Shown piece after piece: positions 1 through 14,199 of a DNA stretch of 64,000 bases. Numbering within the stretch: the first letter of the stretch is position 1; each line of letters opens with the position of its first letter. The stretch is from Limanda limanda (Eukaryota > Chordata > Actinopteri > Pleuronectiformes > Pleuronectidae): the NCBI RefSeq assembly GCF_963576545.1, contig NC_083644.1, positions 25,557,893 through 25,621,892 of the forward strand, given 5' to 3'. The notes beneath the pieces are model-generated. The model searched no databases, was not told the origin of the DNA, and was given only the letters and a program-made list of their open reading frames with translations. Made by a program: the position numbers and the translations under genes.

Positions 1-35
1 CCCCTGATTTCTGACATTTTTACATAATATTATTA

Positions 36-306
36 GAGCCTGGCCGATTTATCAGTTGGCCAATAAAATCTGTGAATATGGGTATTCCGAGACATATAGA
101 AATCGATGTGCATTTAATTTAACGTTTTAAAAGTATGTTTATTTTCTTACTTTAAGTTTTATATATCTGGCTGTATTTGTGCTTCACAGACACAGTATAT
201 AGGCATTATAGCATATATATACGATATCTTGGTATATCGATATTGGGGGATTATATGTCGTTGCTAATATTGCATCAGCCCCTGAAACATCATATTAGTC
301 TGGCTC
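36..306. mobile_element. Small MITE-like DNA element with TTA flanks
   Basis: The left end reads GAGCCTGGCCGAT and the reverse complement of the right end reads GAGCCAGACTAAT. The two are therefore short imperfect terminal inverted repeats. Both ends are flanked by TTA (33-35 and 307-309), the duplication expected of PIF/Harbinger-type insertion. The interior is AT-rich, with self-complementary TATCGATAT-type stretches and no reading frame. A non-autonomous element is the simplest reading. The short inverted repeat leaves room for doubt about the exact ends. Confidence 0.42.
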
Positions 307-910
307 TTAATATTATATATTGAGAATAATCTACACAGTGATCTCTGCTGTAAATAAAATCCTGTTGCCCATTAAATAAACAGTTTATTCCTGTGACTCG
401 TTTAATCTTATTTAATGTCACAAACTGAAATCCAAAAACTTTTCTTGTTGCACGACAACCAACTGATTGAGCAGGAAGAGTTTGGTGCTGTAGGCTGGTA
501 AGGCTGTGACTGTCTAAGCAAATTCATTCTTCCTGTTCAACTGAAGACCCGGGCTGGCAGCACAGTGGAGACGGCGCTAAAGACCAACTGGGACCAGTCA
601 GCCAAACCATTTCAACTGCTGGAGCTGTCTGTATGGATCAGCAGCCAACCTCGTATTCCTCTGCCATCGCCTTTGCTGGAGAAATGTCTAAACAAGGGGG
701 GGGGGGCGTCGGGGTCCCTCAAGTACTGCACTACACAACTTCCTCAGCTAATGGGATCTATTGATTTATTTGACACAATGTGAATTTATGAAGCTGCCTC
801 TTTAGTGTGAGAGTATCAAAGCATGGCTCAAAACAAACAGACAGAGATTCAGCTTGACACTCCAGTAATCCCAAGGTGAGTATGTTCTCTCAGCAAAGGT
901 GCCACAGTGA

Positions 911-913
<3 letters not shown>

Positions 914-970
<57 letters not shown>
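914..970. repeat. (CA)n microsatellite
   Basis: An uninterrupted CA dinucleotide tract of about 57 bases. Confidence 0.95.
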
Positions 971-973
<3 letters not shown>

Positions 974-3598
974 CTTCTCGTGCTATCTTAGCCCTGCAGT
1001 TACCCACAGTATCAAAAAGAAAGAAAAGCAGGAAGAACTGAATTGTGATTTCCTCAAATCTCGAATTACAAAACTCACTTTCCTACTTGCTAATAAAGAA
1101 AGGGAAACTTAAAAAAACAACACTCCTTCATAAAACAAACTAAATTTCTCTAATTTCCACAGGAGAAAATAAAGAGAAAGGCTTCACACTGTGTCTTTGT
1201 CTGGCTTACATAGTCTTTTATCCCACTGAATTCTTGTCACCCAAAGGTCATTTCCATAATAATGGTCTCCATTCTCCCAAATGGGATTTTGGCTGTGATT
1301 ATGTATGCCAGCGTCTTGTGCAGACACTATCAGCCCTGTCATCCTGAATTGCACAAATGTAATTACACAAAGCCTTTGATAACTAAACAATGTAATTTCA
1401 TGCCTGAGTGAAAATTTATGCTGGAGTCGTATGACTCAAATTAGACACTAAAGGAAAATATATGAGTGCCAGAGGTGGCATGTTGCAAAGATGTAATACT
1501 CCTTATACTGAGAACAAATTAAACACTATCAACAAGAATATCAGTGTGCATTCAAGTGATTCACAGGTAGGATATGGCTTTGAAGTGGGAACATAAAGGA
1601 AGAGTTTGACATTTTTGGGAAATACTCAGATGTAAATAACGCTGCCTCTCTCACGTCTACCAATAAAATCTAAATCTAGTTTTGCTTAACATAAGGATGG
1701 AAACAGCCAACCTGCCTCTGTTCTGCAAAAAACAACTCTTACATTTAAAATTGTGGTTTAACTACATAAATGTTAAAATGGAAAACAAAAATATATTAAA
1801 AACTCTGTTAAGGGTCTCTGCACTTGCACTTAATTGCTAAACTATAGGTAAACCTCATTCAAAATCCCTTTGAAATTTATAATTTCCCCTAATACCAAAA
1901 CTCCAAACACGGCACAAACCCTGCTCAACGGTATGTTGTGTGGTTCACTCCATATGTCCGAAAATATTGTTTTATTTAGAATAAATACTCAACCTGCAGA
2001 CAGCAGAGTTAAAAACCAGGAACTTCAGTATTTTATTTAAAAAGTATTTATATTTAAACTTCACCCAAACTTAGTTGAAACATGTGTGATTATTTTTTTA
2101 AGAAGGTCACTATTTATTATTTATATGAACTCACTTAATACTCACTATTCACAGCTGTAAGTAAAACTTACAATACAAAAAGCTAGTGGAGCAGTCATGA
2201 CTTTAAGACCTCTCTAACTTTTAGGAAGCAGTTGTCAAGCTCACAATAGCTTCATAGAAGGACTGGATGCAGGGGTAAACAGCTAACATAGCTATGTCCA
2301 AACACAATCCACCTACCAGCAGCTGGGGAGGAGGATGTTTTGGTTCTTGTTTCCTATCAAAACAAAGTGTGGGCTATACTAGTTGAGGAAGGTGTATTTC
2401 GTTACCTTGCGGTAAAGCCAGCCCAGTGTTTTTCTTGGTGCTTATCTAACCAGCTGCTGACTCAAGTTCATATTTATGGACTGATATGAGACTGGTATCA
2501 ATCAACATCATCCTCAAATGTCAATCTTAACTTCACCATAGAAAATAATGTAACAGACAGGACAAGGCTGACATAGTCTGCATCTCACAAACCCCAAAAA
2601 ATCCTGTTCTTTGGCCAAGGTACAACACAAGGAAAGATAAGAAGAAAAAATTGGCCACAACAAACTTCTCCTTGCCCCCCTCTGCTGAAAAAGGGGAATG
2701 AGTGAAATGGCTGTGAAGGTAGATTTACTGATGAAAAAAGGTGAAGCGAGAACATTCGGAGTGATAAAAGGGGACAGGGAGCGAGTGACAGTTGGGTTAA
2801 GACAGAAGTCATGTTCAATAGCAGGTAGAAACATCAAACAGCGAGTTCACAGGAAACCCATGCAGCCATGTCTTGAAGGAGGATTTTCTGTTGTGTGGAG
2901 TAGATTATATCTGTTCAAGCTGCTGACACGGCCTCATTTGCTGCCCGTGGTGTTGGAGGGGGATTAAACGATATAAACTTTAAAGCTTTAAACAATACCT
3001 TTCAAAATTAAATGGATTAAGGGAGGGATGTCTGATAGGGATTTCCCAAGGCTTTGTTAGTTTTAAACTCTACTCCTTTTAAAAGGAGGGAAGGGGAGAA
3101 AAAAAACAGCAGTTAGAAATTTCTCAGGCATGTGACCGTTTTAATGAGGCTGCTCTCACATTGAGGAGGGCAGTGGGCACAAGAGGGCTGCCAAGCAGAT
3201 GGCTCTCATAAACATCATATCTGCTCTGTTTAGATACATGACTTCTCATCCCCCAACACTGAGAGGAAAACAAACCCGACCATCACCACAAGCACTACCC
3301 ACTTGCCCGCTTTTGGCAAGCTGTGCCGGCTCGTTGAAATGGCACATTTCCATTTCCCCCATTTCTCCTTCATAACAATATGCATGAGCTGCGCAATTGA
3401 TATACATAACCTCTAATCTGTTATAAGTATGCAGAGAAGATGCAGTGATTGCGGTGGTGGGTATTTTTGTTTAGCGGCAGTTAGGATGTTGACTTTTATT
3501 AAATGTTATTATTACCATATAATTGAGAGTATATAAATATTAAGCAGGACAGAAGTAGTTGCTATGATTAGGCAGATGCTTTCCACTTCAGTTGAGAC

Positions 3599-3611
3599 GG
3601 GGGGGGGGGGG
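3599..3611. repeat. Poly-G run
   Basis: Thirteen consecutive G residues. Runs like this are prone to length errors in replication and sequencing. Confidence 0.9.
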
Positions 3612-5029
3612 AATATCAAATATATAAATAAATAACAAACTTTGCCGCAGACATGTGACCATTCACATGAAAGCAGTCGGTGTCAAACTGCTCTCCAAAT
3701 TGAGGACAGGCTCCACATTGCCGAGAAGACATCAGTGAGTTTAAGATACAGAGGCATGTCAAGCATTGCAGGTATTAGGATGAAATCTCTCATTATCTTT
3801 CTTTAGAACATAATGTGAGTGCACCACGGCAGGAACGAGAGGGGGAGAACGCAGGGAACAGGGGCCTCATAGTCACTGATGGCAGCCAAAGTGAGTCCTC
3901 GCTAGTCACCTTGAATTCTATAATTAGACCAGGACAAACAACTCCAAGCAGAAACTGGATCAAGTGTCGTCGGCAGCATCTGATTGGGTTAGAAGACCAA
4001 GAAGTGGCTAAAATAAGCGCTGCTACGATCACATGGGGTCAAAGAGATGAGATGAACCGCAGAGCCCGAAGTGAACGAGGAAACAAGCCTCTGAAGAGAC
4101 AATGCCGAAACTGGCTGTCAAGAAGTCACGAGGACTTCTGAGGCCAACAAAAGCCTATTTATTTAAGTCTATGAGAAGAAAGTGGACAGCTGGAGCGCAG
4201 TAGCCTTGACAGCAGTGGGAATCCCTTGTCATTTCCCAAGGTCCACACACACACACGCACGCACACACACACACAGGCCCATGTAAGACGATTATTCAGT
4301 ACTGCTTGTCAATTGTACCTTTTCAACCTGGATCAATGAGTCATCTTGCACCAGGGGCCTGTAACAGCGGCAGTCATTAACATGCGAGTGCCACTCTATC
4401 AGCTCCAGCTCCAAATAAATCAAAGGGTCGGCCACAGAAGAAAAGGGGCTAATATTTCCTCAATAACCCCAGAGAGACACCATGGAGGGATGCAAATTGC
4501 CTCCCAGGAGAGCCCGGGGAATGTGAAGGAGAAACTCGCTGGGAGGCAACGGGAAGCTAATGAGTATAATGGTAAATGTATACAAGGAGAGGGAGGAAAA
4601 CCCTCTCTATTCATACCAATTAATACAATCTTATCAATGGAGGTGTACTGTAAAAAGGAGGACCCGTTTCTAACCCCCTGCCCTCCTCCCCGTTTCCACC
4701 TTGCGAGCATCTGTATTATTCAACACGGGCCCGGCTACGGTCATTAGGCCTGTGGGAGGCTGGGCCAAGCCTGGGGAGTTAAGGAGATTTTAAAAACCAC
4801 TCACTCCTCACATCAAAACAAATTGGGCCAAATCAAAGGGGCTCAAAAATGTCCTTTCTTTGAGGGGCGAGGGAGGGAACTGCCAGCCCTGAAAAAAGCC
4901 CCCTTTCTGCAGCGTCAATGTACAAACACGTGTACAAATAAAAGATAGCAGTACATGTCAAAGAAATTTGGTCATGTAGTGCTGCGTTTGTGGAAAAAGG
5001 ATTACTGATAATTGGAATGAGGTGATAAG

Positions 5030-5030
<1 letters not shown>

Positions 5031-5060
<30 letters not shown>
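5031..5060. repeat. (TA)n microsatellite
   Basis: Fifteen uninterrupted TA units. Confidence 0.95.
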
Positions 5061-5062
<2 letters not shown>

Positions 5063-5516
5063 GGCCTAATTACCTATAACACGACGACATTGATACCTTG
5101 AATTACAGTGCTTAGCAACTAACCTTTGAGATCTTTTCCTATAATTTTATTTTATTAGCCAATTAACAGGATTGTTTTCTCGTGTTAGAAAGGAATAGTC
5201 AATTCACTGACAATTGAGAACATAAATTGACCTCTCTTCCAACGGGACAATAAAGAGATTTTATGTTTGTTTCTACTTTTTTTTAGCCTACCCTAAAATC
5301 GCAAACTTTGGAGTGTCAAAACAGGACAAAAATCTTAAATATATACAGAATATTAACCTTTTTCACGGGTAGTTGTTTTAGGAGAATAAGAAATAAAACG
5401 TACAAAAATTAACCCTTAAATGACCCCAGTGGAATTTTCTCGTAAACAAACAAAGTTTTTCTTGCATACAATGTATACAACAAAAAACAAAATGGGACCC
5501 ACACATTAAAACACTG

Positions 5517-5563
5517 CTCCACAGCGCTACTAGTGGTCACAATCTCCACAGTGTTCCTTTAAG
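5517..5563. repeat. Fragment of a teleost MITE end
   Basis: The stretch with CTCCACAGCGCTACTAGTGG followed by CAGTGTTCCTTTAA matches, from memory, the terminal sequence of a small element common in fish genomes. I could not find the partner end nearby, so this is probably a decayed or truncated copy. Confidence 0.3.
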
Positions 5564-8500
5564 TTACCTCTGACTCGATAAGGCCTTACCACTGAAGAAA
5601 AACTGAGCAGAATGTAGTTTAGGGAAGCATTTGCACTATCTGAAAGGGCTGTTCAGATCTGAAAGGTAGTTCAAATGCTATTTCTTCTTTATATGTTTCA
5701 AAAGCACAAGAAATAGACAGAATGCCTCAAAGTATCATTTTGAAGGTCAGTTATTAGGGTGGAGAAATATACCTGACAGCAGCTGACTGGAGGAGGATTT
5801 GCCTCTTAGAGATCACCAGGGGGACTGAAATGAAGGTTAATCACCATATAACTTTCTACATGTATAATCCTATACTCCAGATTTCGTTGAGCATGTCTGT
5901 AAAAGCCCTCTGTCAGCATAATTGCGCCTAACCTGTGCCCCGTGTGCTCAAATCTCTAAAATATCACATCCAACTCTGAGAATAAATGGGAAATTAATGA
6001 GGAAAGTGCTGAGCTCAACCTTAGACAGGTATCACAGAGAGGGTTCGTTGTCTCACAGCTCATGAACAATAGAAGCTCACTAATCCGAACCCCTCAAAGA
6101 CAGAGATTGTTTGGACTTGTGAAATGTTCAGGGGGATAAATACAAGATGATATAAATTTGACATTCTTGCAGACTTGGGCACATCTACCTCAGACCTGAA
6201 GTACAACAGAAAGGTACAGATTGCTTTGGCTTGCCTGGTAATTGGGATTTATATTTAAATATGCTGTTTGACAAATAAAACCACATTTACCTTAAAATCT
6301 AATTGTAAACTAGATTATGTGATGAAAATAAGCACTGAATAACTTGTAATATAATACTGTTAATAGACATCTTTATATTATCAACTCCCTATATGTGTGG
6401 ACTTATTTTTTACCTTTGTACATCATTTAGTAGGTTTCAATCCTGTTTATAAATGTTTGATAAATGGTTATGGAGTTATTCTTTGTTTCCTTCATTCATC
6501 CCTTCTTTTATCATCTATTCGTGGCAATGTGATTACACAGGCCACATTATCCGGTGTTTCTCAATGTACAATCCACAGAGTAAGGAGCTTGCGTATCAGT
6601 GATCATATTCTGCCCCTTAGTGGCGGAAATGGTCCATAGCCTGAGTGAAATGGGATAACAAGAGGCTTGATGTGCAGAGGGGGAGCAGCAGGCTGGATTG
6701 TGAACATCTGCAGCTTCATCTCGTGCTTTATCCAGCCTTTGATGGACCAAAGATTTAAGTCGTCTGAGCCGGTTCCTGCAATGAAACAATCTCTTTGCCG
6801 GGCATTAATGGGCTGCCATTTAATTCACATGTTATCCCTTAACCAGAGGAAATTCATGTCTGTGAACATGAACGTTATCCAGACACGATACTAAATGGAG
6901 GGTTCCTGTTCAAACAGTACCATGTACTTTAAAGATGATTTTATCTAGCTTTTCAAATAATCCGGTTGTATCACGTGTCACAGAAGCAGAACTGGAGAAT
7001 CTCTAGATATACATCCAAAATATCAGTTTCTGAAGATCCTCCTCAGCAGTGCTGCCCCCACAAATTAAGAGAGCAGCAGCTTTGTCGTGTCTGTTTGTTG
7101 CAGGAGCAGCAGGGAATGTTTGCTTATGTGAACTCAAATTAGAACAAATACAAATAGAGTGAATGAATGATGAATGCACCTACACAGTGAATGTGTTGAA
7201 TCTAATTTTGAAAGATATCTAAATTAACTGCAAACAAGCCTATTAGAATCTTTTTTTATCCTCCCGCGTAGAAAAATACGGATTAAAAGTATGGGAACTT
7301 TGTGAGATGTAACAAATAAGATAGCAAGTTAGTAAGTAATTTCATCCATTCCATGCTGTGTAAAACTAAATGGCATATGGCAAATAATTAACTGATTATC
7401 AAAACACAAAGTGGTTATTAATGCTCTGTAACATTTGTAAAGCAGTGAAGGGCAGGTCCTTGTTAATTTAGGCAGAATATCCTACAGTACCAATTAAAAA
7501 CTAAAATAGGAAATTTACTTCTAGAGATTGACAGCTTCTTTTGCAAGCAAAGTATTAATTCTGGTCAGTTATTTAGAGAGAAGGACCAGTATGGGGTTGT
7601 TAATGAAGTTGAGACAATAAAGCAGAATAGCTGTTTGGTGGGTATTTCACTATAAACAAGACAGAAGAACCTCCTGAATGGAAAAAAAACACACAGATGA
7701 ACTCTGAGCAACACCTGAGCCACTCATTTAATAATCCTACAATGATGCTACGGCTCCAACAATAACATTCTTAAGATTTTAAGGAAATTAGACAAAGACA
7801 GTCGCGGCGTAAACACACTGCGTGTCAGTGACTCTGTTTCACACTGGAAAATAATCAACAGCCAGCTTGTCACTCCCTACAACCTGCCAAGCGTAAGAGT
7901 GGAGGCACTGACACATGTAACTGACATCTCAGATTTAATTTGACTGGTAATCACACCCAGCTATAGTTTCAGAGCATTTCACACATCTGAGCTACAGTTT
8001 CAGGTGTTAAGTCGGTAAGGAGACATACAACTGTGCCTCTGAACGATAACACCTCATCAGAGACGGTCACATTTTGGGTTTATGCTCTGCCATTATGATT
8101 AGAATAATGATTATATGACAGGATTATTTCTTAATTTTCAATAATAACAAAACCAACACTCATTTTGAGCTCAGACAGTTTCATTTATGTGTAATGGATA
8201 TTTAAATCAAGTTATAAATGTGCATCAGTTCACTGCTTGTCACCTCCTTGGGATTGTGACTGAGTCATGAAGAATGAGCTGATAATATCACTTCTAACAA
8301 GACAATATTCTACTGACACCTATTTGACAAAGTGGATGAGAATATGATGTGGTATGCTTCACAAGATAAAACAAGAAAAATAAACACTACCTGGCTAACA
8401 GTCCAGTTGCAGTTCACATTCACGTCTACCCACATGCACTGCTTTTATCTGATATAATTTGATGTGACTCTGTTAAGCTTCGTTGTTCTTTTTCTTCTGT

Positions 8501-8779
8501 ATGTTTACTGTAATCGTAAGTAAGATTGTTCAAAGAGACGAAGAGAAAGAGTCAAATGCCTCTGGATTGTGTTTACATGTTTGACCAATAAAGCTGATTA
8601 TGATAGAACACAGAGTTGTGGCCATGAGGTGAGATCTGCTTTAAATATGGATGTTGCTGCAATAAGGCTACAAATTCTAGGACTTAAGATATGTTGTCAA
8701 CCCGGCAGTAAAAGAGATCTATTCAATCATCACATCTTCAATGCCAGCACCCAAGATTAGTTTTAATATTTTAGTATTT

Positions 8780-9110
8780 GGTATTAACATGGTCACAATC
8801 TCTCTTTCTGTTCTTGGGTTATTGATGAATAATGGCCAGAAAGGGATTTTGCAGAGTTTTAATGTTATAGTGAGACTGACCTTTGACCTTTTGAATTTTA
8901 AATGCCAGCAATTTATACTGTTTTCCTATTTATTGAGGTTGCAGTGACCTTTGAACATCAAATTAATTCTAAATCAGCTCATCCTTGAGTCCAAGTGGAA
9001 GTTTTAATTAATTTTGGAAAAAAATCCCTTCAGGCGTTTCTGACATATCAGGTTCACAAGAATGGCCCAGACAGAGGGACAGATAACCCCAAAACATAAT
9101 ACCTGGCCAC
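8780..9110. repeat. Decayed teleost interspersed repeat
   Basis: The sequence runs through TGACCTTTGA, CATCCTTGAGTCCAAGTGG, TTCACAAGAATGGCCCAGACAGAGGGACAGATAACCCCAAAACATAATACC in that order. That order matches a repeat seen throughout teleost genomes, in which a phrase of the type TTCACGAGAATGGGACGGACGG precedes AAAACATAATGCC. No open frame remains. The left boundary is uncertain. Confidence 0.45.
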
Positions 9111-11692
9111 GTACAAAGAGTCACTCAACGTGTGGGCCTACGTACCAGTGTGTGTTGAAGCACAGATTCCAGCACATGACTCTTCAAAAAGACACCTGAA
9201 ACAGAGACAAATATTGAGTTCATGTTCTGAAACCTTGTTAATAAAGCTGATAAGCAGCACACTAGATGGGAGACAACTCAAGTGAGATTTCAGTAAGATT
9301 CTACGGCTCCATCCGACACAACCTGCCCCAGGGAATCTGTCCCTCTGACGTCAACCTTTGCTTTCTGATTCATAACTGAAAGCCGTTGACATTATTTCCC
9401 TGAACAACACACAAGGACTCAAGGAAATGCGGTTCTATCAGGGTCGGATTAAGTGCTGGAATGATTGACAAGACTGTATCCCTCGTGCTCTGTTGGCATT
9501 GGCTTTACTTCTTAATTGTTTGGAGTCCCACAGATACCACTGCTGCATGTGTACAAATAATAATGATAGTAAAAAGTGCAAAAATCACATAAATTCTTGT
9601 AAGGCTTATAAAACCACAGATTAGAAGCCTTTTCAAATTAAAGCAAGTGACAAAATGAAATATTACCATATAACATTGTTATTGTATCAAACAAACTGTT
9701 ATGTTTTCCTACATGGTATAGTTACTTAGTTACAAGATATGCCAAACTTCCTGTTAGCACTCATACAAACAGTTATATAAAATGTTCTGTTGTGAAGACT
9801 GGAAACATATAAGTTTGAAAAATAAAATTTGCAACCATCATGAAGTATGAAGGCTATTTACAAATTGTAAGTATGTCTTCAAATGCAACTGGTTTCTCAA
9901 AGATACCAGACAATAAGGGTAACTAAGCAACAATTTGGATAATCACTTAATCGTTGAGAAAAAAATAAACGTGAGAAATATGCTGTTATGAACAAAAAAA
10001 ACCAGAACATTTGAGTATTGGAAAGATGTATGTATTTAATATGTAAATAAATCAGTAAATAGACAGGAAGTTCATTTTATTAATCGTTTAAGTCGTATTT
10101 GAGGTAAAACTGTCCCAAATTCTGGGTTTGCCGTTTTTCTCTCTCCTATGCAACTGTAACCTGGGTTTTGGACAAATCAAGCATTTACCATCTTGGCCTC
10201 CATGAAATTGTACAACCGACTGTTTTCAGACAGTTTCACACAATAATGAAAAAAAATGTTTAGTTGCTGCCCTAGAGGGACTGTTGTTTTTCATGTTGTG
10301 ATGGAGAACAGAAAACTGAACAGCTTCATACTTTAATCACCAAGAGAAATAACTGTGATAGTTATTAATTTCGTGTTGATGCGAATCTATGAAAACACGC
10401 CGCCCTTATTTCCTCACCTCTGATATATGTGTGCAGACCTCGATGTTCTTGGTAGATCCACCTGATTACTAAAATATCTCATCTCTGCAGCTGTTCCTCA
10501 GCTGAGTTGCTAATTCAGGCCAGTACTCCCATTTAAGTAGTCCCAGGTGCCTCCATTTATAGCTGTGTAAGCAGCTAGCCAGGCCAAAAGAGAACACATA
10601 ACTGTTTGCTATGCTGAGCATTCAGGGACTTCAGGCATCGTGGTTAAAATATTTGACCTTGTCAAGTGACATATAATCAATTTGTGGATAACATGCCTCA
10701 ACCATCTGATTTATTTACTCGAGCAGTTGACTCCTTTACTCCAGGTGGTATACTAATGCAGTAAAACCTACTTGGCTGTTAAGATGACACTGACTTCTTC
10801 CTATGGCCATCTAAGCTTGTCCTTACATACCTGCAGGGAGTGATGGGCTTACTGATGAAGGTCTCCACTTTGATTTTACTATACCTCAACCCCTGAGCTG
10901 ATAACAACAAGGATATCATCCATACTCCCTGCTCTGCAGTGGAAGCACTGCAGCATCCTAATTTGACCACATACACTATGTTTGTTTTCTCTGCTCTCAA
11001 TTCTTTTGTTAAATGATTGATAGTTGTCTCAGGAAATCACATATTCCAAAGAGTATAGAGGGGAGCAGCCTTGTGTTTTACTGGATGTTGATATAATAGT
11101 TCTAAAGGACAGTTATATCATGGATGATGGATAGATAAAGCAACTTAGCCTCAGTGAAAATTTGTCATCACCAGTTCAGTATTGTTTACCACAAGTAATT
11201 ATGTGAAACTTAACCAGTTCGTAATGAATACTGCTCACAGGGCATAGCCACAGTCACATGTATCTAATGGAGTACAATGGAGTCATTATTATGATTTTAA
11301 TTTGTGTTCATTTTTGATTCAAATTTAGTTTTACATATTTTTTTCGTACATCACAAATATATACGGTAACCTGAATTCATTCACCGTGGCAAAGATCCAG
11401 GCTCACGCAGCTTGTGAGCATTTAGATACCACATGCAATCATTTGTCGGCAAACAGGACTTACAACAATTTGTCACTGTAATGTTTGCTTTCAGTTTTGT
11501 TCAGTATTTATTATGTATTCCATATTATATATAATGCAGTATTTTAAGGTGGTTAGCCATAGTGCTAACCTTAGAGTCAAATCAAAGAAAAACCTAAAAC
11601 CTACATTAGATAATTTTGATGTTTTATGTTGTAGCATATGAAACCAGACACAGTGTATAGCTCCCTTAGGATTAGCTAAATTGATTAGCCTT
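9111..11692. other. Non-coding stretch, nothing recognised
   Basis: AT-rich DNA with only short chance frames. I found no repeat ends, tRNA boxes or exon-like segments. Confidence 0.5.
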
Positions 11693-12005
11693 CAAGGTCC
11701 AATGTGTAGGATATCATGGGATTTATTGGCAGATATGAAATTTAATATCCACAATTTTACTTTCATTGGTGTATTTGATTATGGTTTCATTAGCTTAGAA
11801 TGAGCCCTTTCTATCTACAGAGGGGTTCCTGACACAGAATGGAAAAACAGTGAGAGAGAATTTTGTCTATTTATGTTACCTGAAGGCTGTCAGAGTTTCT
11901 CCTGCACACTTGGAAGTGGAGGGTGAGGTGAGCAGGGGTATTAAGTCGGTTGTGATATGCAACCTCACAGTTACATGTCACTAAATGCTACACACTGAAC
12001 CTTTA
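11693..12005. mobile_element. Teleost MITE with imperfect inverted repeats
   Basis: The left end AAGGTCCAATGTGTAGGAT and the reverse complement of the right end (AAAGGTTCAGTGTGTAGCAT) are imperfect terminal inverted repeats. Internal phrases such as AGAATGAGCC, TTACCTGAAGGC and CACACTTGGAAG...GGAGGGTGAGGTGAG match a MITE that I recognise as abundant in teleosts. It carries no coding frame. The exact target duplication is not clear because the flanks have diverged. Confidence 0.6.
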
Positions 12006-14199
12006 ATAATAGATTTCATTAAAATGTCACAGCCAGCAATTTGCAGCTTTTCTGCCAACAGTATGGCAATGTGTGTACGTTAAATCATAAATAGAATATT
12101 ATACACACAAAAATTTAAATTTAAATTTCCTACATTACTACTATATTATAGCCAACTAAATTAATTTGTATGTGTGTATGCAGGCATTGAAATAAAATGT
12201 CAAATGTATTATTAACAGGGAGTAGAGCAGAGACACAGCTTAATTCAGTAGGAAGGAGAACTATCTGATGTTGCAGATTGTTTGAACTAATAAGAACAAT
12301 AATAAAGTTGTTCATCTGAACAGGTACAGGTTATACTCACCCAAGCAGTGCTGGGAGCAGGTCTCACCAGGCAACCCATGTGTAAACACATGCATGGGTG
12401 GAGCGTAGACGTACAGTTCTACAAACGTTACAGATAAAAAAAGAGTCAGAATTATAACTTCACTCCTAACTTTTGTCTGAAGTGCCTCTCAGTGGAAATT
12501 CAAAAACTGCCATTGGAACCCATTGCCGGGAGCTGGAGCTAACACACACCTATCACCACTCTAAGCACAGGTGTGAACAGCATCCCATCACGCCAGACCT
12601 CAACTGGTCTGGGCGACATGGGTCCCTATTCTTTGAGCAGTGTGAAAAGGAATGTGTCCAGTGTTGAGGAATTTTTGATCATCCTCACTCATTACTGTAT
12701 ATGCCACAATATATTACAGTATGTATATTGTATATTACATACATCTGTACAGGATAATGGTGCCTGTCTAAAATCCACAGACACTCCATTTCTCTTTAAG
12801 CAGTACCCAAGGTCAGGTTATAGATAAAGGACCGACCAACAGCACATAGTGTGATAACACTTAGGGACTTTAGTATCTAACTCAGATGCCCCAGATAGAG
12901 ACGCACCAACTTCAACCCTTTTGAGTATTATACCAGTGGCAAGACGTTAGGACTCAATGTGATTTAGGAATGCATATTTTAGGCTTAACTGTCCAATAGG
13001 ATGCAAACACCTACATGTAACATAGAGGGTGACAGCAATTCTAGGCTTTCATGGATGTGCTGTTGGAATGGGTGACACAAGTAGAGGAAGATATGGTGAT
13101 GCTGTGGGAGTCATCTTCAGACTTGGGGGTTACAATGGCTCATGTTACTCAGTTAGCGTTTGAATATTGTTGCAACTTCTGGTCTCCTTGATGTATCAAG
13201 TTGACATTAAAACCTTCTGAATGAGACATCAGCTGCTGCCTGAGTTCTCCTTTCACCAGCTTCCAGAAAACGTCCATAACCAGGACCACATTTAAGGACC
13301 GCCTACTCAAATAACGTCCTCTGTGTAAGCGGACATACACATACCGGCATCATTTAAACTGCAGCAACAGGCACAAACAACAGAAGCCATTTGCTCCGCC
13401 TTGAACGCGTCGTCTATGTTGTGCTATTTTCTTTTTACTCAACTTGCTGCTTTCTGCCACACATCACGTCTTTGCAAACGATCACGAGACCCCATGTGGG
13501 GTCACATTTTAATGCCAGGTGTGAACACACACACACTCAGACTTCCACTTGCGATCAGATCACAAAAGCCACATGTTAATACCAGGTGTTTACAGCATGA
13601 TCGATTTGAATATGACTAAAGCTTTACAGATTCCCACTTACATGAGCTTACTGGTTGGTGAGGGTACACCCACCTGCGACATCTCCATCTAGGGACATCC
13701 CACTCTACTTTAGCACTGGTCCCTGCAAGGTCCAGGACAGTTCGTAACACTAGGTGGCATTATGAGCCACGTTCAGCCCCCAGCATGTAGATTTCTTATA
13801 AATTTGGTCAAATGGGATATTAAAACCAGCATTAATGTATATAGCCATGGAACAGTCATATGATTAAATCCACTGCTCATGAAACACATGTAAGTGAGCA
13901 GTATCTCTTTAAAATGGGTTTAGATGCTCGTCATGGTTTACTGTGGTTGCTCTATGCTCCTCAGTCCAGCTGGTTTGGGCTTTTACCAACTTCCCAACAA
14001 CGTGGGTGTAATGATGTCATCACACACTGCAGTCACCTCCCCATCACAACCACAGACTGTCCCTCCCTAGACACCAGCTCTGTGCTACTGAGAGCAGGCT
14101 GCTCACAGAGGGGAGAAGTTCACTGAGCATCCCCCCCCCCCATACAGTCTATGGGCATCAGACCCATTCCCTGCGAGCTGCAGCAGAGAACTTCCCGTT
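12006..14199. other. Non-coding stretch with possible repeat debris
   Basis: No gene is recognised. Near 13,350-13,600 a stretch ending TTAATACCAGGTGTTTACAGC, containing the near-palindrome GACCCCATGTGGGGTC, resembles one end of a fish MITE, but I could not locate the other end. Near 12,470-12,670 the phrases CATTGCCGGGAGCTGGAGCT and GCCAGACCTCAACTGGTCTG also look repeat-derived. Neither is firm enough for its own call. Confidence 0.35.

Larger units (their letters stand above)
310..8779. other. Non-coding stretch, no gene recognised
   Basis: I see no exon with convincing protein similarity or splice context. The stretch holds an 11-base G run at 696-706, a CA array at 914-970, a 13-base G run at 3599-3611, a short CA-rich tract near 4240-4275, a TA array at 5031-5060 and a repeat fragment at 5517-5563. 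Between about 3270 and 4930, and again at 6380-6900, the sequence is compositionally balanced and free of repeats, which is the texture of conserved non-coding DNA. That cannot be shown without an alignment. Confidence 0.5.
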
